From: Dermatophagoides farinae
Taxonomy: Eukaryota; Arthropoda; Arachnida; Sarcoptiformes; Pyroglyphidae
DNA length: 64,000 nucleotides
Assembly (NCBI RefSeq): GCF_024713945.1
Contig: NW_027461521.1
Span: forward strand, 126,501-190,500
Reading direction: 5' to 3'
The notes under the pieces were generated by a model. The model searched no databases and was not told the DNA's origin. It saw only the letters and a list, made by a program, of their open reading frames with translations. The translations under genes and the position numbers were made by a program. Positions 32,428 through 41,189 of this stretch are shown here, piece after piece (position 1 is the first letter of the stretch; each line of letters opens with the position of its first letter).

Positions 32428-33471
32428 TCAGCCGTAGCCATCAATTTGTTTATTAGATTTTCTGGGGCATAATACTTCCAGAAAATTTTGTGCGAAGCTT
32501 GTAAAATATAAACACTTTAAAAGACACCCAATATCGATTTTGATATAGTTTACATCCCGAATTTCGATTATTTGAAAAGTGAATGGATATTGCTCTGTGG
32601 TCAACTGCGAGTCAGAAGCTGTTTTAGACAATCCATCGTTGTTCTTAACGATATTATTTATGCAAAAAGAAACAAAGCTGTCGTTTTTTAAGCCACAAAA
32701 CAAAAACACGGCATTTCTAGATTGCACGGAATGAAAACATATTTATCATGTTTAAGGACAATAGAAGTGCAAAAATTCAAGTTTCGATCTTTATTGGATT
32801 GGCTGTTTTCTTTCAAGATAGTTATTTGGTCTTTGTAGGCACAGCGCTAGTAGATCCGATAACAAATCAATGTTTCCTTTTATATCACTGCTTAGTGAAT
32901 TGAGTCTCGATAACATATAACTCATTGTTTTTAAATGCGTAAACGTCGATCTGGGTGCTGCTGGATTTAAGTTGCCCGTTTAGTTTTACAAGCGAGTAAG
33001 TAAAAATGTCTTTCTTCAAATCTTTGAAAACGAAACACTGACTGAGATTATTTGTTTCATTATTAAATTTTTCGTGACTAGGTCTTGCGCGTGAAACAAT
33101 AAATTTTTTCTCGAGAATTTTGGCGAACTTTTCACAAGAAAACTATAAATTCAATTCCTCGAGTCGCTCGATCTCGTTTGAGATGGTTGAAACAAACCGA
33201 TCAAAAATCCGCTATATTCATTTAAAGGGTAAATGTATGAGATTTTGTTGTAGATCGAATCAGAAATTTGCGACTGGGCGGTGTTTTTCGTTTTGTTGAC
33301 GATTTTGAAAAAATCGGACAGTTTTGCGATTATCTTTCCAGGCTGAGTTTCAGCTGGTTTCATGTAGTCTAAAAGCAAGACATTGTCACTCGTTGTGTAC
33401 TTGCTCATTAGATGACCCGCAGCTTTAGTTTCAAGCTTGTTAAGTGTTATTTGCCATTTGAAAATTCTCAA
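32428..33471 (-). CDS. Hypothetical protein, interrupted by frameshifts
   Basis: Consecutive minus-strand frames carry protein-like sequence over the whole span: KWQITLNKLETKAAGHLMSK, then after a shift at a T run near 33200 DRFVSTISNEIERLEELN. These are followed by KFAKILEKKFIVSRARPSHE, FVFKDLKKDIFTYSLVKLNG, AYKDQITILKENSQSNKDRN and finally QSRNAVFLFCGLKNDSFVSF. Together they would be about 340 residues. I recognise no family. The real start may be the TTG-opened end at 33471, the first internal ATG at 33408, or an exon upstream. Composition (Lys, Asn, Phe, balanced hydrophobics) argues that it is coding rather than antisense. Confidence 0.4.
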
Positions 33472-33537
33472 CTAAAAAAAACCAAAAACAAATTAATTTA
33501 GATCGAATAAATCTGCTTCTTGATTAATCGTTTATTG

Positions 33538-34093
33538 ATGGATATTGCACAAGTTTTTTCACTCGCTAGAGTATGTAACTACCACTTATTAGCTTTTAGA
33601 GAAAAGATTTGCTTCTAGCTTACGCGATTGTTCGGCAAAGCTCGAAACTTGAAAAATAGCGTCAACAAGCGACAAATCAAACTGTTGCAGCAAAACAATT
33701 TATTGACTGCTTGGGAAGTGGAATATCTTTTGAAAAATATCGGAATGAAACTGTCCAGACACGAAGCTGAGTTGCTTCTCTCTGAATTTGAGACGAGAGG
33801 TGGATTTAACGAAAAAGACGTAATGCATCTGTGCGCAAAAGTATTATCACAATCATATTCTGAAGGAAAAATTTTACAAAGCTTTAAAATTGCTTGCCAC
33901 CAAAGACGATAAAATAAAAGTATCTGTTCTAGCTGAGTACCTAATGAAAACCGGAACTATTTTTAAAATGTCTTTTGATCAAATAATTTTGTTCTGTGAA
34001 TACTGCCTCTATGAAGAGAAGAAGCAAGGAAAAATAAATCTGGACGACTATTTAGACATTGGAATCGTTGTAAAATGTGCTTTTATCAATTAG
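33538..34093 (+). CDS. Calmodulin/light-chain-like EF-hand protein (two exons, one frameshift)
   Basis: Splicing 33538-33570 to 33619 gives MDIAQVFSLARLTRLFGK and then an EF-hand-type helical protein: LLTAWEVEYLLKNIGMKLSR, HEAELLLSEFETRGGFNEKD, LLATKDDKIKVSVLAEYLMK and YEEKKQGKINLDDYLDIGIV. One extra A at about 33884 separates the two halves. The pattern of four helix-loop-helix units resembles calmodulin, centrin or myosin light chains, but the 12-residue calcium loops are mostly degenerate, as in essential light chains. About 168 residues. Function beyond a calmodulin-like partner role cannot be stated. Confidence 0.55.
33571..33618 (+). other. 48-nt intron in the EF-hand gene
   Basis: Donor GTATGT, acceptor TTGCTTCTAG. 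Removal joins an ATG exon of 11 codons to the EF-hand frame in phase 0; an in-frame stop inside the intron prevents read-through. Confidence 0.6.
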
Positions 34094-34132
34094 ATTTTTT
34101 GCAAACATGTTTGTTACATTTTCATATAAGTT

Positions 34133-34421
34133 ATGAAATTGAAGTTAATTCGATACGCCCTCTTGTTTAAGCTTGCGAGTTGTGAACCGTTTTTCCCCTA
34201 TTTAGGACGAAGTAAAACGCCACGGAGGAAAAACTCCTCCTGTTCCAGCGATAAGAAAACCGCCTCAGCATCTTCGAGTAAGCTATTTTTATCCTACTGC
34301 AAATAATTTCATAAATCCGGTAAAAACTCATGCTGAAATTCCTCCAGGATACCCGACATATTTCCCGCGGATAAATTTATATGACATTCCGCTTGCAAAT
34401 ATTGCGCAAATGTTTGAATGA
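34133..34421 (+). CDS. Small putative secreted Pro/basic-rich protein (one frameshift)
   Basis: The ATG at 34133 opens MKLKLIRYALLFKLASCEPF, a signal-peptide-like N-terminus. After one extra base in the AAAA near 34210 a second frame continues with HGGKTPPVPAIRKPPQHLR and ends AEIPPGYPTYFPR...LANIAQMFE. The mature part is rich in Pro, Tyr, Asn and basic residues, giving about 95 residues in total. An alternative is a short intron ending at TATTTAG near 34204. It lies tail to tail with the subtilase, nine bases from its possible end. No family recognised. Confidence 0.4.
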
Positions 34422-34430
34422 GTAAGTTGC

Positions 34431-36256
34431 TTAGTAAAACTTATAATATTGAGAAGACAATAGAGTCAATTCTTGCACGATGTTTGCTTTAAAATTTTCA
34501 ATTCGATTAGTTTCGTAAGAGTTATGATCAGCTTTATTGTTCAACGAGCTGTAAGACAAAGCTTCTGTGTTCCGAGTGCTAGTTTTTTGTCTATCCTTCT
34601 TAGGAAGAAAACTGTTTGAAGGATCATTAAATTTGTTTTTGGTTCTTTGTCGAATTGTTTAGCGAAGCGAATTTTTTTTCGTAAAGACTATTTGCATATT
34701 TTTAAAGCATTAACTGTGTCAGCTACCCCTCTACAAGCACAAATATCTTTTAAATTGGATGTCACTTTGCAAGAAGAAAGAATAGCTTCTTTACCTCTAA
34801 ATTTGTCAGTTGAGGGTATATAGACCAAATTAGTCCAGCCAAACCCGCAATATGTGGCGCGGCAAAAGATGTGCCTGAGTAGTTCGTATAACCATTAGAA
34901 GAAATGGAATATATGTTCTCACCTGGGGCAAACACAGACACGTGATCTTTTCCGTAGTTTGAAAAAAAACTTCTTCTTCCATGAATGTTAGACGCTCCGA
35001 CCGATATCATATTTGGTAAATTGAACCCAGATGGATAATGCTGTTTTTTTTGAATTTGACAAATCAATTCCTTTGTTTCCTGCAGAAGTGATGATTAAAT
35101 GATCAAAATCTTGCGTGGCTTTGAATGCTCGGTATTCAGTTTGATTAGGAGTCAGCTCGTAAACTGCCGTAGCTGTGGTTGCTTATCTTTGCGCCGTTTC
35201 TTATAGCGTAGTTTAAAGCTTTCAACTGATTACTAACAACTCCTTTGTCCTCACTAATAAACTTTAAACACATTGCATGGCAATGAGGGCAAATTGATCT
35301 GAATACAGGGTTCTTACACCTGCCCACCATAATGCCGGCCAGTGGAGAACCATGCGTCAGTTTTCCACCGAGATCATTATTGTTATCAATGAAGTTCCAA
35401 CCTAAACAATCGTCTATTTTTTCCGTTACCGTCGTTATCGATCAAATCGTAACAATCAGTTTCATTTTTTATTATTCCACAAAGACTTTTTGATTACTGG
35501 GTTAAACACATCGCAAACCATTGTCAATAATAGCTATTATTGGCCTGTCTACTATTTTAGGTAATTGAAATCCTAGCAAATTTCTATACTGAGGGTTGAA
35601 AACCACTTCGCTTCGCAAACCGTGGTCGTACGCTGCATTCAAGTTCCACTGCATGTCTTTTCTTTTGTCCAAGTGTGAAAAAATCGGATTAAATGGATTA
35701 AACAGCGGTGTTGTTTCGACATATTGACTCGCAGATCTTTTCTCATCTATTCTTTCATGTTTACTGGTCTATTGCATATGGGCAGTAATTAACTTACCGT
35801 TGCTGGGAGATCGTAGTCAAAATGTTTTTCTGGAAGTTCGATACTATTACGTATGAATTCTTCTTGCGAGGGCATACGAGGCTGAAGTTCTAAGATTTCG
35901 TCGTTACTGATTATTTCTATTCCGTCTATGTTTTTTGCCAAATCAGTTAATTTTGAAAAATTGTAATCATTTGGAATCGTAAGTACAGCCATGTTCAAGC
36001 TTGGTAAATACTCAACATTAAATTTTTGATTTATATCGTCCTCATTCAGTGTTTGAATTTTGCTCGTGTTCTCAACGCAAAGTTTGATAATTTTATCGAC
36101 AATAGATTTATGTAATCCGTCTTTGTTGCTGGTACTTTCGTTCTTTGTGAATGTGCTGTCATTTGAAAATATTATTGTATACGTGTTATTTACGATTGGT
36201 CTAGATACCACAGTACATAAGATTGAACTGACAAAGTAAATCCATTTATTATTCAT
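34431..36256 (-). CDS. Secreted subtilisin-like serine protease (S8), two exons, several frameshifts
   Basis: The N-terminus has a signal peptide (MNNKWIYFVSSILCTVVS) and an I9-type propeptide. A 29-nt intron follows. Across several frame changes the whole catalytic domain can be read: Asp in RPIIAIIDNG, the DNDGNGKIDDCLGWNF subtilase strand, His in KLTHGSPLAGIM (usual HGTxVAGI), NHSYGS, oxyanion Asn in LIITSAGNKGID, SVGASN, SNYG, and Ser in YSGTSFAAPHIAGLAGLIW. The catalytic part ends at about 34690 (VADTVNALKICK); with two more single-base corrections a Ser/Asn/Lys-rich tail would run on to 34431. In apicomplexans such proteases process invasion and egress proteins, but that role is inference. 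Because every catalytic residue is kept, I do not call it a pseudogene. Confidence 0.75.
35769..35797 (-). other. 29-nt intron in the subtilase gene
   Basis: On the minus strand it runs from GTAAGTTAATTAC to ATGCAATAG. Removal joins DYDLPAT to TSKHERIDEKRSASQ in frame. Confidence 0.75.
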
Positions 36257-36404
36257 TCTTATAAACTACCGTTTAATTTTGTATAATATTTTAGTTTCTA
36301 TCTAACAAGAACGTAAACCAACTATTTGATTGGCAGCAAAATTTCTTTTAATTAATTTTTAATTTAATTTAATTTTGTATTGACAGCGCGGCACGTTGAA
36401 ATGT

Positions 36405-37037
36405 ATGGTTAATAAATTATACGTTATAGACACTGGGTTGCTTTTGAGAAATGTGAATCTTTTGCATCCTGATAATTATTTTTACTGTCCAGAATCTGTA
36501 CTAAACGAGTTGAAATGTCGAAATTCCAAGGAGCATTTGGAAAAATATAGTGATTTTATTACGTCCATCGAGCCAAACAAGAATGCGAAACTGATAACTA
36601 GAAATGCTGCTTCTATGACGAGAGATATTTTCAAACTCAGTTCCACTGATTTAGATGTTTGTGCTGTGGCAATTGATTTATGTCTTAAGTATGGCATCCC
36701 TATTAGAGGTCCAGCAGATTGCATTAGTTACGTAAGATTCGGAAAAAAGCCTGAACTACCACCGTCACCTAAGCTAGATTACGAGCTGATAGTTCTGACT
36801 GGCGACTTTGCAATACAAAATGTGTGTCTTTTGTTGGGGATTAAATTTACAGGATTCCGCAAATCGAATCTGAAGAAATTAAATGTTTGGAATGTGTTCT
36901 GCGAGTAAGTTATAATGCATTTCTATTTTTGTAGGATATGTAATGAAAAGCTCAATACCTCAGAAAAAAAGACTTGCGGGAAGTGTGGTTCCAGTGCAAT
37001 AAAATTCGTAAGAAATTCGTTTCAGAATGGAGTGTGA
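36405..37037 (+). CDS. NOB1: NOB1, endonuclease for 18S rRNA 3'-end maturation (two exons)
   Basis: Nob1 makes the final cut at the 18S rRNA 3' end in cytoplasmic pre-40S particles. Exon 1 (36405-36904) holds the PIN domain with its acidic residues: VIDTGLLL, ESVLNELKC, SSTDLDVCAVA and IVLTGDFAIQN, followed by LLLGIKFTGF and WNVFC. Splicing to 36935-37037 completes the zinc ribbon: CEIC in exon 1/2 and TCGKCGSS in exon 2, which read without splicing would be lost. The 200-residue product stops 16 residues after the ribbon, far short of yeast or human NOB1. A GTGAGT at the stop could be a further donor, but the nearest acceptor adds only two codons. The start is ATG at 36405, three codons after a TTG. 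Confidence 0.88.
36905..36934 (+). other. 30-nt intron in NOB1
   Basis: Donor GTAAGT, acceptor TTTTTGTAG. It splits the zinc ribbon between its two CxxC pairs, inside the Glu codon of CEIC. Confidence 0.88.
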
Positions 37038-37377
37038 GTAAAGTTGATCACGTATATATATTTTTTTATTTTTGATTACACATTTGCTGAATTAATAATA
37101 TATAGACCGTTTTAGGTGAATATTAATGATAATAAATTCGAATTAATTGACAAATTGTAAATCAGAATTGAAAGTAAAAAATAATTGATGCAACAAGTTG
37201 CTTACTGTAAAATTGTCAATTCACACAGCTAAACGATAATTTAAATCATATAACCCATCCGACTTGTACACTAAGTTGATCTGGTTGGAATTGAGCTAGT
37301 TCACGCGATTATTCTAAAATAAGAAAAAAATAGAAAACCTAGGCTATTATTTCTTTACGAAAAAATATATTGAAATA
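37038..37377. other. Intergenic region between NOB1 and the FHA-RINGv gene
   Basis: AT-rich spacer between two same-strand genes. No ORF, RNA gene or repeat that I can support. Confidence 0.5.
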
Positions 37378-38532
37378 ATGTTAAATACAAAACATGATTA
37401 TATTTATCGAGATCACTTGACTATGCAACAAGTAAGTGAATCTCAGCTTGAGATCAATCGACAACTGTTATTAACAATAAATTATCGAACATGGAGTCGT
37501 GATTCTCACGAGTTGTTTGATTACGAAAGTACAGATATCCATATTGGCTCCCACATTATAAACGGACCGTGCAGATTGATTCGCCACGGTATGGAAGTTG
37601 TTCCCGTGGATTCTAACTCAGTTGATTTTCAAGAAAATACAGATTTGCTACTAAACGTGAAGGTAAAAGGCAATCATTATTACATTTTTCCGTCTTGTTT
37701 GAACATTCCTATATCTACATATTACCCACAGAAAGGAATGTGGCTCGTGGTAAAGGCATTAAGTAGAGGAGTTTATACTTTGAGAGAAAGTGACATATTA
37801 AAATTAGGGAGATATAAACTGCGTGTACGTATGCTAGTAACTGAAGAAGACCAAAAGCGCGAGGGCGACGCGTTATTATCACAGCTATTTTTTGTTCTTT
37901 CTTCGTTGTTTGTCAAAAACGAAGTCCCAATGATAACTACGGATGACTTAAAATACGACGACAAAGTTCACTGCAGATTCTGTTTGTTTGGATATTCAGA
38001 CCCTGCAAATCCCTTAATTGAAGTCTGCGAATGTAAAGGCAGTATTCAATTCATTCATTTTTTATGTTTACGCAACTGGATATCTTATAAATTAACGATT
38101 GACGATAAAGAAAACCAACAGTATTACTTTGTCTACAAGCCCATAAATTGTGAACTTTGTCATGCAATCTTCCCTACCTACGCTATTATCAATGGAAAAA
38201 GAAGTCCTATACTGGAAATCCCACGCTTTAAAGCGCCGTATATTGTTTTGGAAAATTTTGGTGTGACCAATAGAGGTTTGCACGTTTGTAGCTTGGCAGT
38301 TAACAACGAGTGCAAACTTGGACGAGGCCACGAAAGCAATATACGTATAGGCCATGTATCAATATCGCGTTGGCATGCTACCATCAAATACTCTGATGGG
38401 GAATTCTTGATATCAGATCACGAGAGCAAGTTTGGAACATTAATCGCTTTACGACGACCCATCATATTGAATTCGAACAATCATATAACGGTGCAGGTTG
38501 GCCGTTGTGTTATTGGTCTGGATGTTTCTTAA
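37378..38532 (+). CDS. FHA-RINGv protein, probable E3 ubiquitin ligase with phosphopeptide-binding domain
   Basis: A 384-residue protein. The central RING variant (RINGv, MARCH type) reads CRFC, CECKGS, HFLCLRNW and CELC, spacing C-x2-C, C-x-C, H-x2-C, C-x2-C at about residues 198-262; this fold normally recruits E2 enzymes. The C-terminal 100 residues are an FHA domain: KLGRGHESNIRIGHVSISRW with the Gly-Arg and Ser-Arg-x-His that bind phosphothreonine, then ISDHESKFGT. The N-terminal part contains GVYTLRESDILKLGR, which resembles the end of a degenerate FHA domain, so the layout may be FHA-RINGv-FHA. No TM segment is present, unlike MARCH proteins. I associate this domain pairing with ciliates and other alveolates. 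Substrates unknown. Confidence 0.8.
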   Translation: MLNTKHDYIYRDHLTMQQVSESQLEINRQLLLTINYRTWSRDSHELFDYESTDIHIGSHIINGPCRLIRHGMEVVPVDSNSVDFQENTDLLLNVKVKGNHYYIFPSCLNIPISTYYPQKGMWLVVKALSRGVYTLRESDILKLGRYKLRVRMLVTEEDQKREGDALLSQLFFVLSSLFVKNEVPMITTDDLKYDDKVHCRFCLFGYSDPANPLIEVCECKGSIQFIHFLCLRNWISYKLTIDDKENQQYYFVYKPINCELCHAIFPTYAIINGKRSPILEIPRFKAPYIVLENFGVTNRGLHVCSLAVNNECKLGRGHESNIRIGHVSISRWHATIKYSDGEFLISDHESKFGTLIALRRPIILNSNNHITVQVGRCVIGLDVS

Positions 38533-39153
38533 AACTAATATAAATAAATAAAATTAACACTGTAGTTTTTTAATTCATCAGTCCGTTCTCTTGGACACAA
38601 ATAAATTACTTTCCATCTTTTTTAGGTGTTGTGTTAAAACGAGTAAATGATTAAACATGATATTATCACTCTAATGCTAACCGCTTTAGTACTGTAACAA
38701 CCTCATATGGTCAAATAGTAAGAAGATCTAAAATGTCAATTGAGCAATTAGTGAATTGATTCTAAAATTTTTCAACTGTAAAAGTAAGTTTTGATTGTAA
38801 CATCTTTTTGCTAAATCGTATGTATGATTGAAACAGTAAAATGTAATTTTATCACTATGTGGTGCTAGCAAATATTTAAGTAGTCGTTGTATGCGTTTTC
38901 ATATTATACTATTAGTTGGAATTTTCAGCGCTTAACGTTTTGCGGGATTTATCATCAAGTTTGTCTGATTTATGACAACAAACTTGCTTTAACTGCGAGC
39001 AAGAACCGATATATATTTAGCGTAATCAACAACAAAGCTTTGTACCAGATTCAGGTTCTTTAATCGCGATTTAATAGTTCTCTGGAGCTTTTATCAAATT
39101 GAATGTTCGAATATCTGAATTATTTTTATTTCAAAATATTTAATAAATACTAA
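38533..39153. other. Long intergenic region, about 620 bases
   Basis: The largest gene-free stretch in the window, between two same-strand genes. Reading both strands I find no ORF of interest. It holds a perfect hairpin at 38956-38986 and is locally less AT-rich than other spacers around 38930-39060. A non-coding RNA is possible but unproven; I do not see U1-U6, 5S, tRNA or SRP signatures. Confidence 0.5.
38956..38986. other. 9-bp perfect hairpin in the 38.5-39.2 kb spacer
   Basis: CAAGTTTGT pairs with ACAAACTTG across a 13-nt loop. It lies about 170 bases upstream of the DTD1 start and could be part of a structured RNA or 5' UTR. Confidence 0.4.
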
Positions 39154-39630
39154 ATGAAGATAGTTATACAACGAGTAATAAGCGCTGAATTTATAAGCAA
39201 AAACGAGTTAGTTTCTAAAATCGGTAATGGAATTTATGTACTCGTCGGTGCTGAACAGGGAGATACAATGGAAGACGTAGATTATGTTGCGAAAAAGATT
39301 CTAAACTGTAAATTTTTCAACGACTCTGAACTAGGTTTGCCCGACGATTCGAGCCACCGCTGGAAAAAATCTGTCAAGGAACGCGGTCTTGAAATTCTTA
39401 TTGCGACAAATTTCACACTACCATCGAGTTTGAAAAAGGGAACTAAACCCAACTTGTGTTTAGCGCTAGATCCCGAACAAGCCAGGGTTTTAACTTCGGC
39501 GTTGGTTGAAAAATTAATGGCCATGTATTCTCCTGAAAAAATCAAGAGAGGCGTTTTCCAGTGTTATTCGCGCATCAAGCTTGAATGTGATGGACCCTGC
39601 ACGTTTCTCATTGAGACTAAAAAAAAATGA
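39154..39630 (+). CDS. DTD1: D-aminoacyl-tRNA deacylase (DTD1)
   Basis: DTD hydrolyses D-aminoacyl-tRNAs, and Gly mischarged on tRNA-Ala, keeping D-amino acids out of translation. The 158 residues fit the family length: MKIVIQRVISAEF, IGNGIYVLVGAEQGD, KKILNCKFFND, then the first active-site motif as IATNFTLPSSLKKGTKPNL and the Gly-cisPro motif as CDGPCTFLIE near the C-terminus. The consensus motifs are S-Q-F-T-L and N-x-G-P-V-T; here SQ is TN and N-x-GPV is C-D-GPC. The Gly-Pro pair that provides chiral selection is kept. These are conservative-looking changes, so I expect an active enzyme. Confidence 0.92.
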   Translation: MKIVIQRVISAEFISKNELVSKIGNGIYVLVGAEQGDTMEDVDYVAKKILNCKFFNDSELGLPDDSSHRWKKSVKERGLEILIATNFTLPSSLKKGTKPNLCLALDPEQARVLTSALVEKLMAMYSPEKIKRGVFQCYSRIKLECDGPCTFLIETKKK

Positions 39631-39782
39631 TGGCTTACTTAGGAAAGGTAAATTTTTATTTGCAGTTTTAATAACTCTTTTCGCGTCTGGAAAAGACTCT
39701 GTGGCTGCGGCTTAGAACTCATAATTAGTCGATTCGGCTGTTTGAATTTATCTAACAAAAATCGTTGATTATTAAATCGAAA

Positions 39783-40949
39783 TTATAAATCTATTCCTTT
39801 CGATAAATATTGTAGGCGATCCACTAGGTAATCAGCTGTCTTTAAAAACTCGTTTTTCGCAGTTGAAAAGGTGTTGAATTGCTTAGAAATAATAAGTTTG
39901 TTTGGCTTGTCAATCCAGTAGGGCAAGTGGTTGTTTGTAATGAACTTGATAAGTTCTTCCGTGATAAAGCTTTCTGTTATCGAGAAAGCGTTCGCCATAG
40001 CTTTGATATTGACGGTTTTATACGGACGTAAATACTGTTGATAAGCGGACTTTCTAAACTCTTTAACAAAATGCCAGTAATGCTGATGCACAAAATAGTT
40101 CTCTTCGATAATTTTTGAGTTGATAATTAATAGTTCGTAAAATTTGTTGTAATTGCATTCTAAAAAGTTGTTGGCAAAATTCCAGACTTCGTTCACCTCG
40201 TTCTTGAGTTTCGCAATGTTTACAGAATGTTTGATTGTTTTCATTAGGTCTTTTCGCGTCTGGGTCAACATGGCAATCCAGATCGTAATGCTGCAATAGT
40301 CGTTAAACGAAATCAGTTCTTGCGCGTTGAATGTAGTGATCGACTTTAACAGAAGTTCTGAAGCAGCAGTGTAGTTCTTGTTGTAGGAGGCCAGTATTAT
40401 TCCTTCGTACACTTGGAGGCGGTTTTTGTCTTCCCAGTCTGAACTTTTCATATACATGTTCTTGGCGTTCTCTAGCATTTTAAATGCCTCGGTCACGTTG
40501 TTTGAAAACATGTGAATGCGAATGATGGTTATGTAGATATTTGTTCGAGTAGACGCGTCTACGTGTTTCATTTCCTGGACTTCATTGAATAGTTTAATGC
40601 TTTCTTCAAAGTTGCCGATTTTTGCGTAAAATTTGGCTTTCGCGATGCGCAAATCCTTGATGTCTGATTCGCCCCCGTGCGAGTTAGCGTCGTTGAAAGC
40701 CTTCTCAAACTCAGCTAGTTTTTCTTTGTTTGCAGTTTCCATACTCTCGATATCTGCCGTATTGATTACCAAATTGAGTTTTTGCTTATTTTGAAAGTAA
40801 AAATTCAAGTTGTTTCCAGCTTTTATTTTGTCCAACAGCATTTTCCTGTAAAGGTTAGGTTCCTTTCCCACAGTAATGTAGTGGGAAAATTGGAAGAGTT
40901 CGTACTCTGGAGACTGATTATCTTTGAATTCGGCAATGAGCTTCGACAT
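39783..40949 (-). CDS. RPN7: RPN7 (PSMD6), 26S proteasome lid subunit
   Basis: Rpn7 is one of six PCI-domain subunits of the proteasome lid. The 388-residue protein has helical TPR-like repeats (about 90-220; AKAKFYAKIGNFEESIKLF) followed by a PCI domain: SSDWEDKNRLQVYEGIILAS, AASELLLKSITTFNAQELIS, FVKEFRKSAYQQYLRPYKTV, NIKAMANAFSITESFITEEL, then the winged helix and a final helix that joins the lid helical bundle. These match Rpn7 G-D-W-x-R-x-N-R-L-K-V-Y-E-G and F-V-R-E-M-R...A-Y-x-Q-L-x-x-Y. It is transcribed divergently from RPN3 with 240 bases between ATGs. CSN1 is the nearest alternative, but the W-x-R-x-N-R-L stretch and length favour Rpn7. Confidence 0.9.
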   Translation of the reverse strand: MSKLIAEFKDNQSPEYELFQFSHYITVGKEPNLYRKMLLDKIKAGNNLNFYFQNKQKLNLVINTADIESMETANKEKLAEFEKAFNDANSHGGESDIKDLRIAKAKFYAKIGNFEESIKLFNEVQEMKHVDASTRTNIYITIIRIHMFSNNVTEAFKMLENAKNMYMKSSDWEDKNRLQVYEGIILASYNKNYTAASELLLKSITTFNAQELISFNDYCSITIWIAMLTQTRKDLMKTIKHSVNIAKLKNEVNEVWNFANNFLECNYNKFYELLIINSKIIEENYFVHQHYWHFVKEFRKSAYQQYLRPYKTVNIKAMANAFSITESFITEELIKFITNNHLPYWIDKPNKLIISKQFNTFSTAKNEFLKTADYLVDRLQYLSKGIDL

Positions 40950-41189
40950 AATTCTGGGGTGGCTGTGCGAATTTTCACTGGATTAAGTCGGATTTTGATT
41001 GCGGCCGAAAGTAAAAATGCATTTAATTATTAATAATTTAATAAGATCGAATTCCGAAAAATATTTGGCTAATATAATTATCAAATATATTTGCGGTTCA
41101 AGGTGATATAATAGCCTTTATACCTGTTCAGATGATTTAATTGACAAACTAAACTTATAATAGAAAAGACTCCACAGCAAAGAATATTA
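40950..41189. promoter_or_regulatory. Shared divergent promoter region of RPN7 and RPN3
   Basis: A 240-base spacer between the start codons of two lid subunits, so it must contain both promoters. The middle is very AT-rich (about 41016-41100). No motif could be matched to a known factor. Confidence 0.6.

Noticed and set aside
37432-37446. GTAAGTGAATCTCAG as a 15-nt in-frame intron in the FHA-RINGv gene
   Set aside because: It has perfect donor and acceptor ends, but it is a multiple of three without a stop, no branch site fits, and it is half the length of any other intron here.
39635-39680. ATG exon plus an 18-nt GTAAAT...GCAG intron after DTD1
   Set aside because: Splicing leads straight to a stop; no protein is gained.
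40958-40963. GGTGGC next to RPN7 as a yeast-type proteasome control element (PACE)
   Set aside because: It matches only six bases of the Rpn4 site, lies on one side only, and Rpn4 regulation is restricted to fungi.
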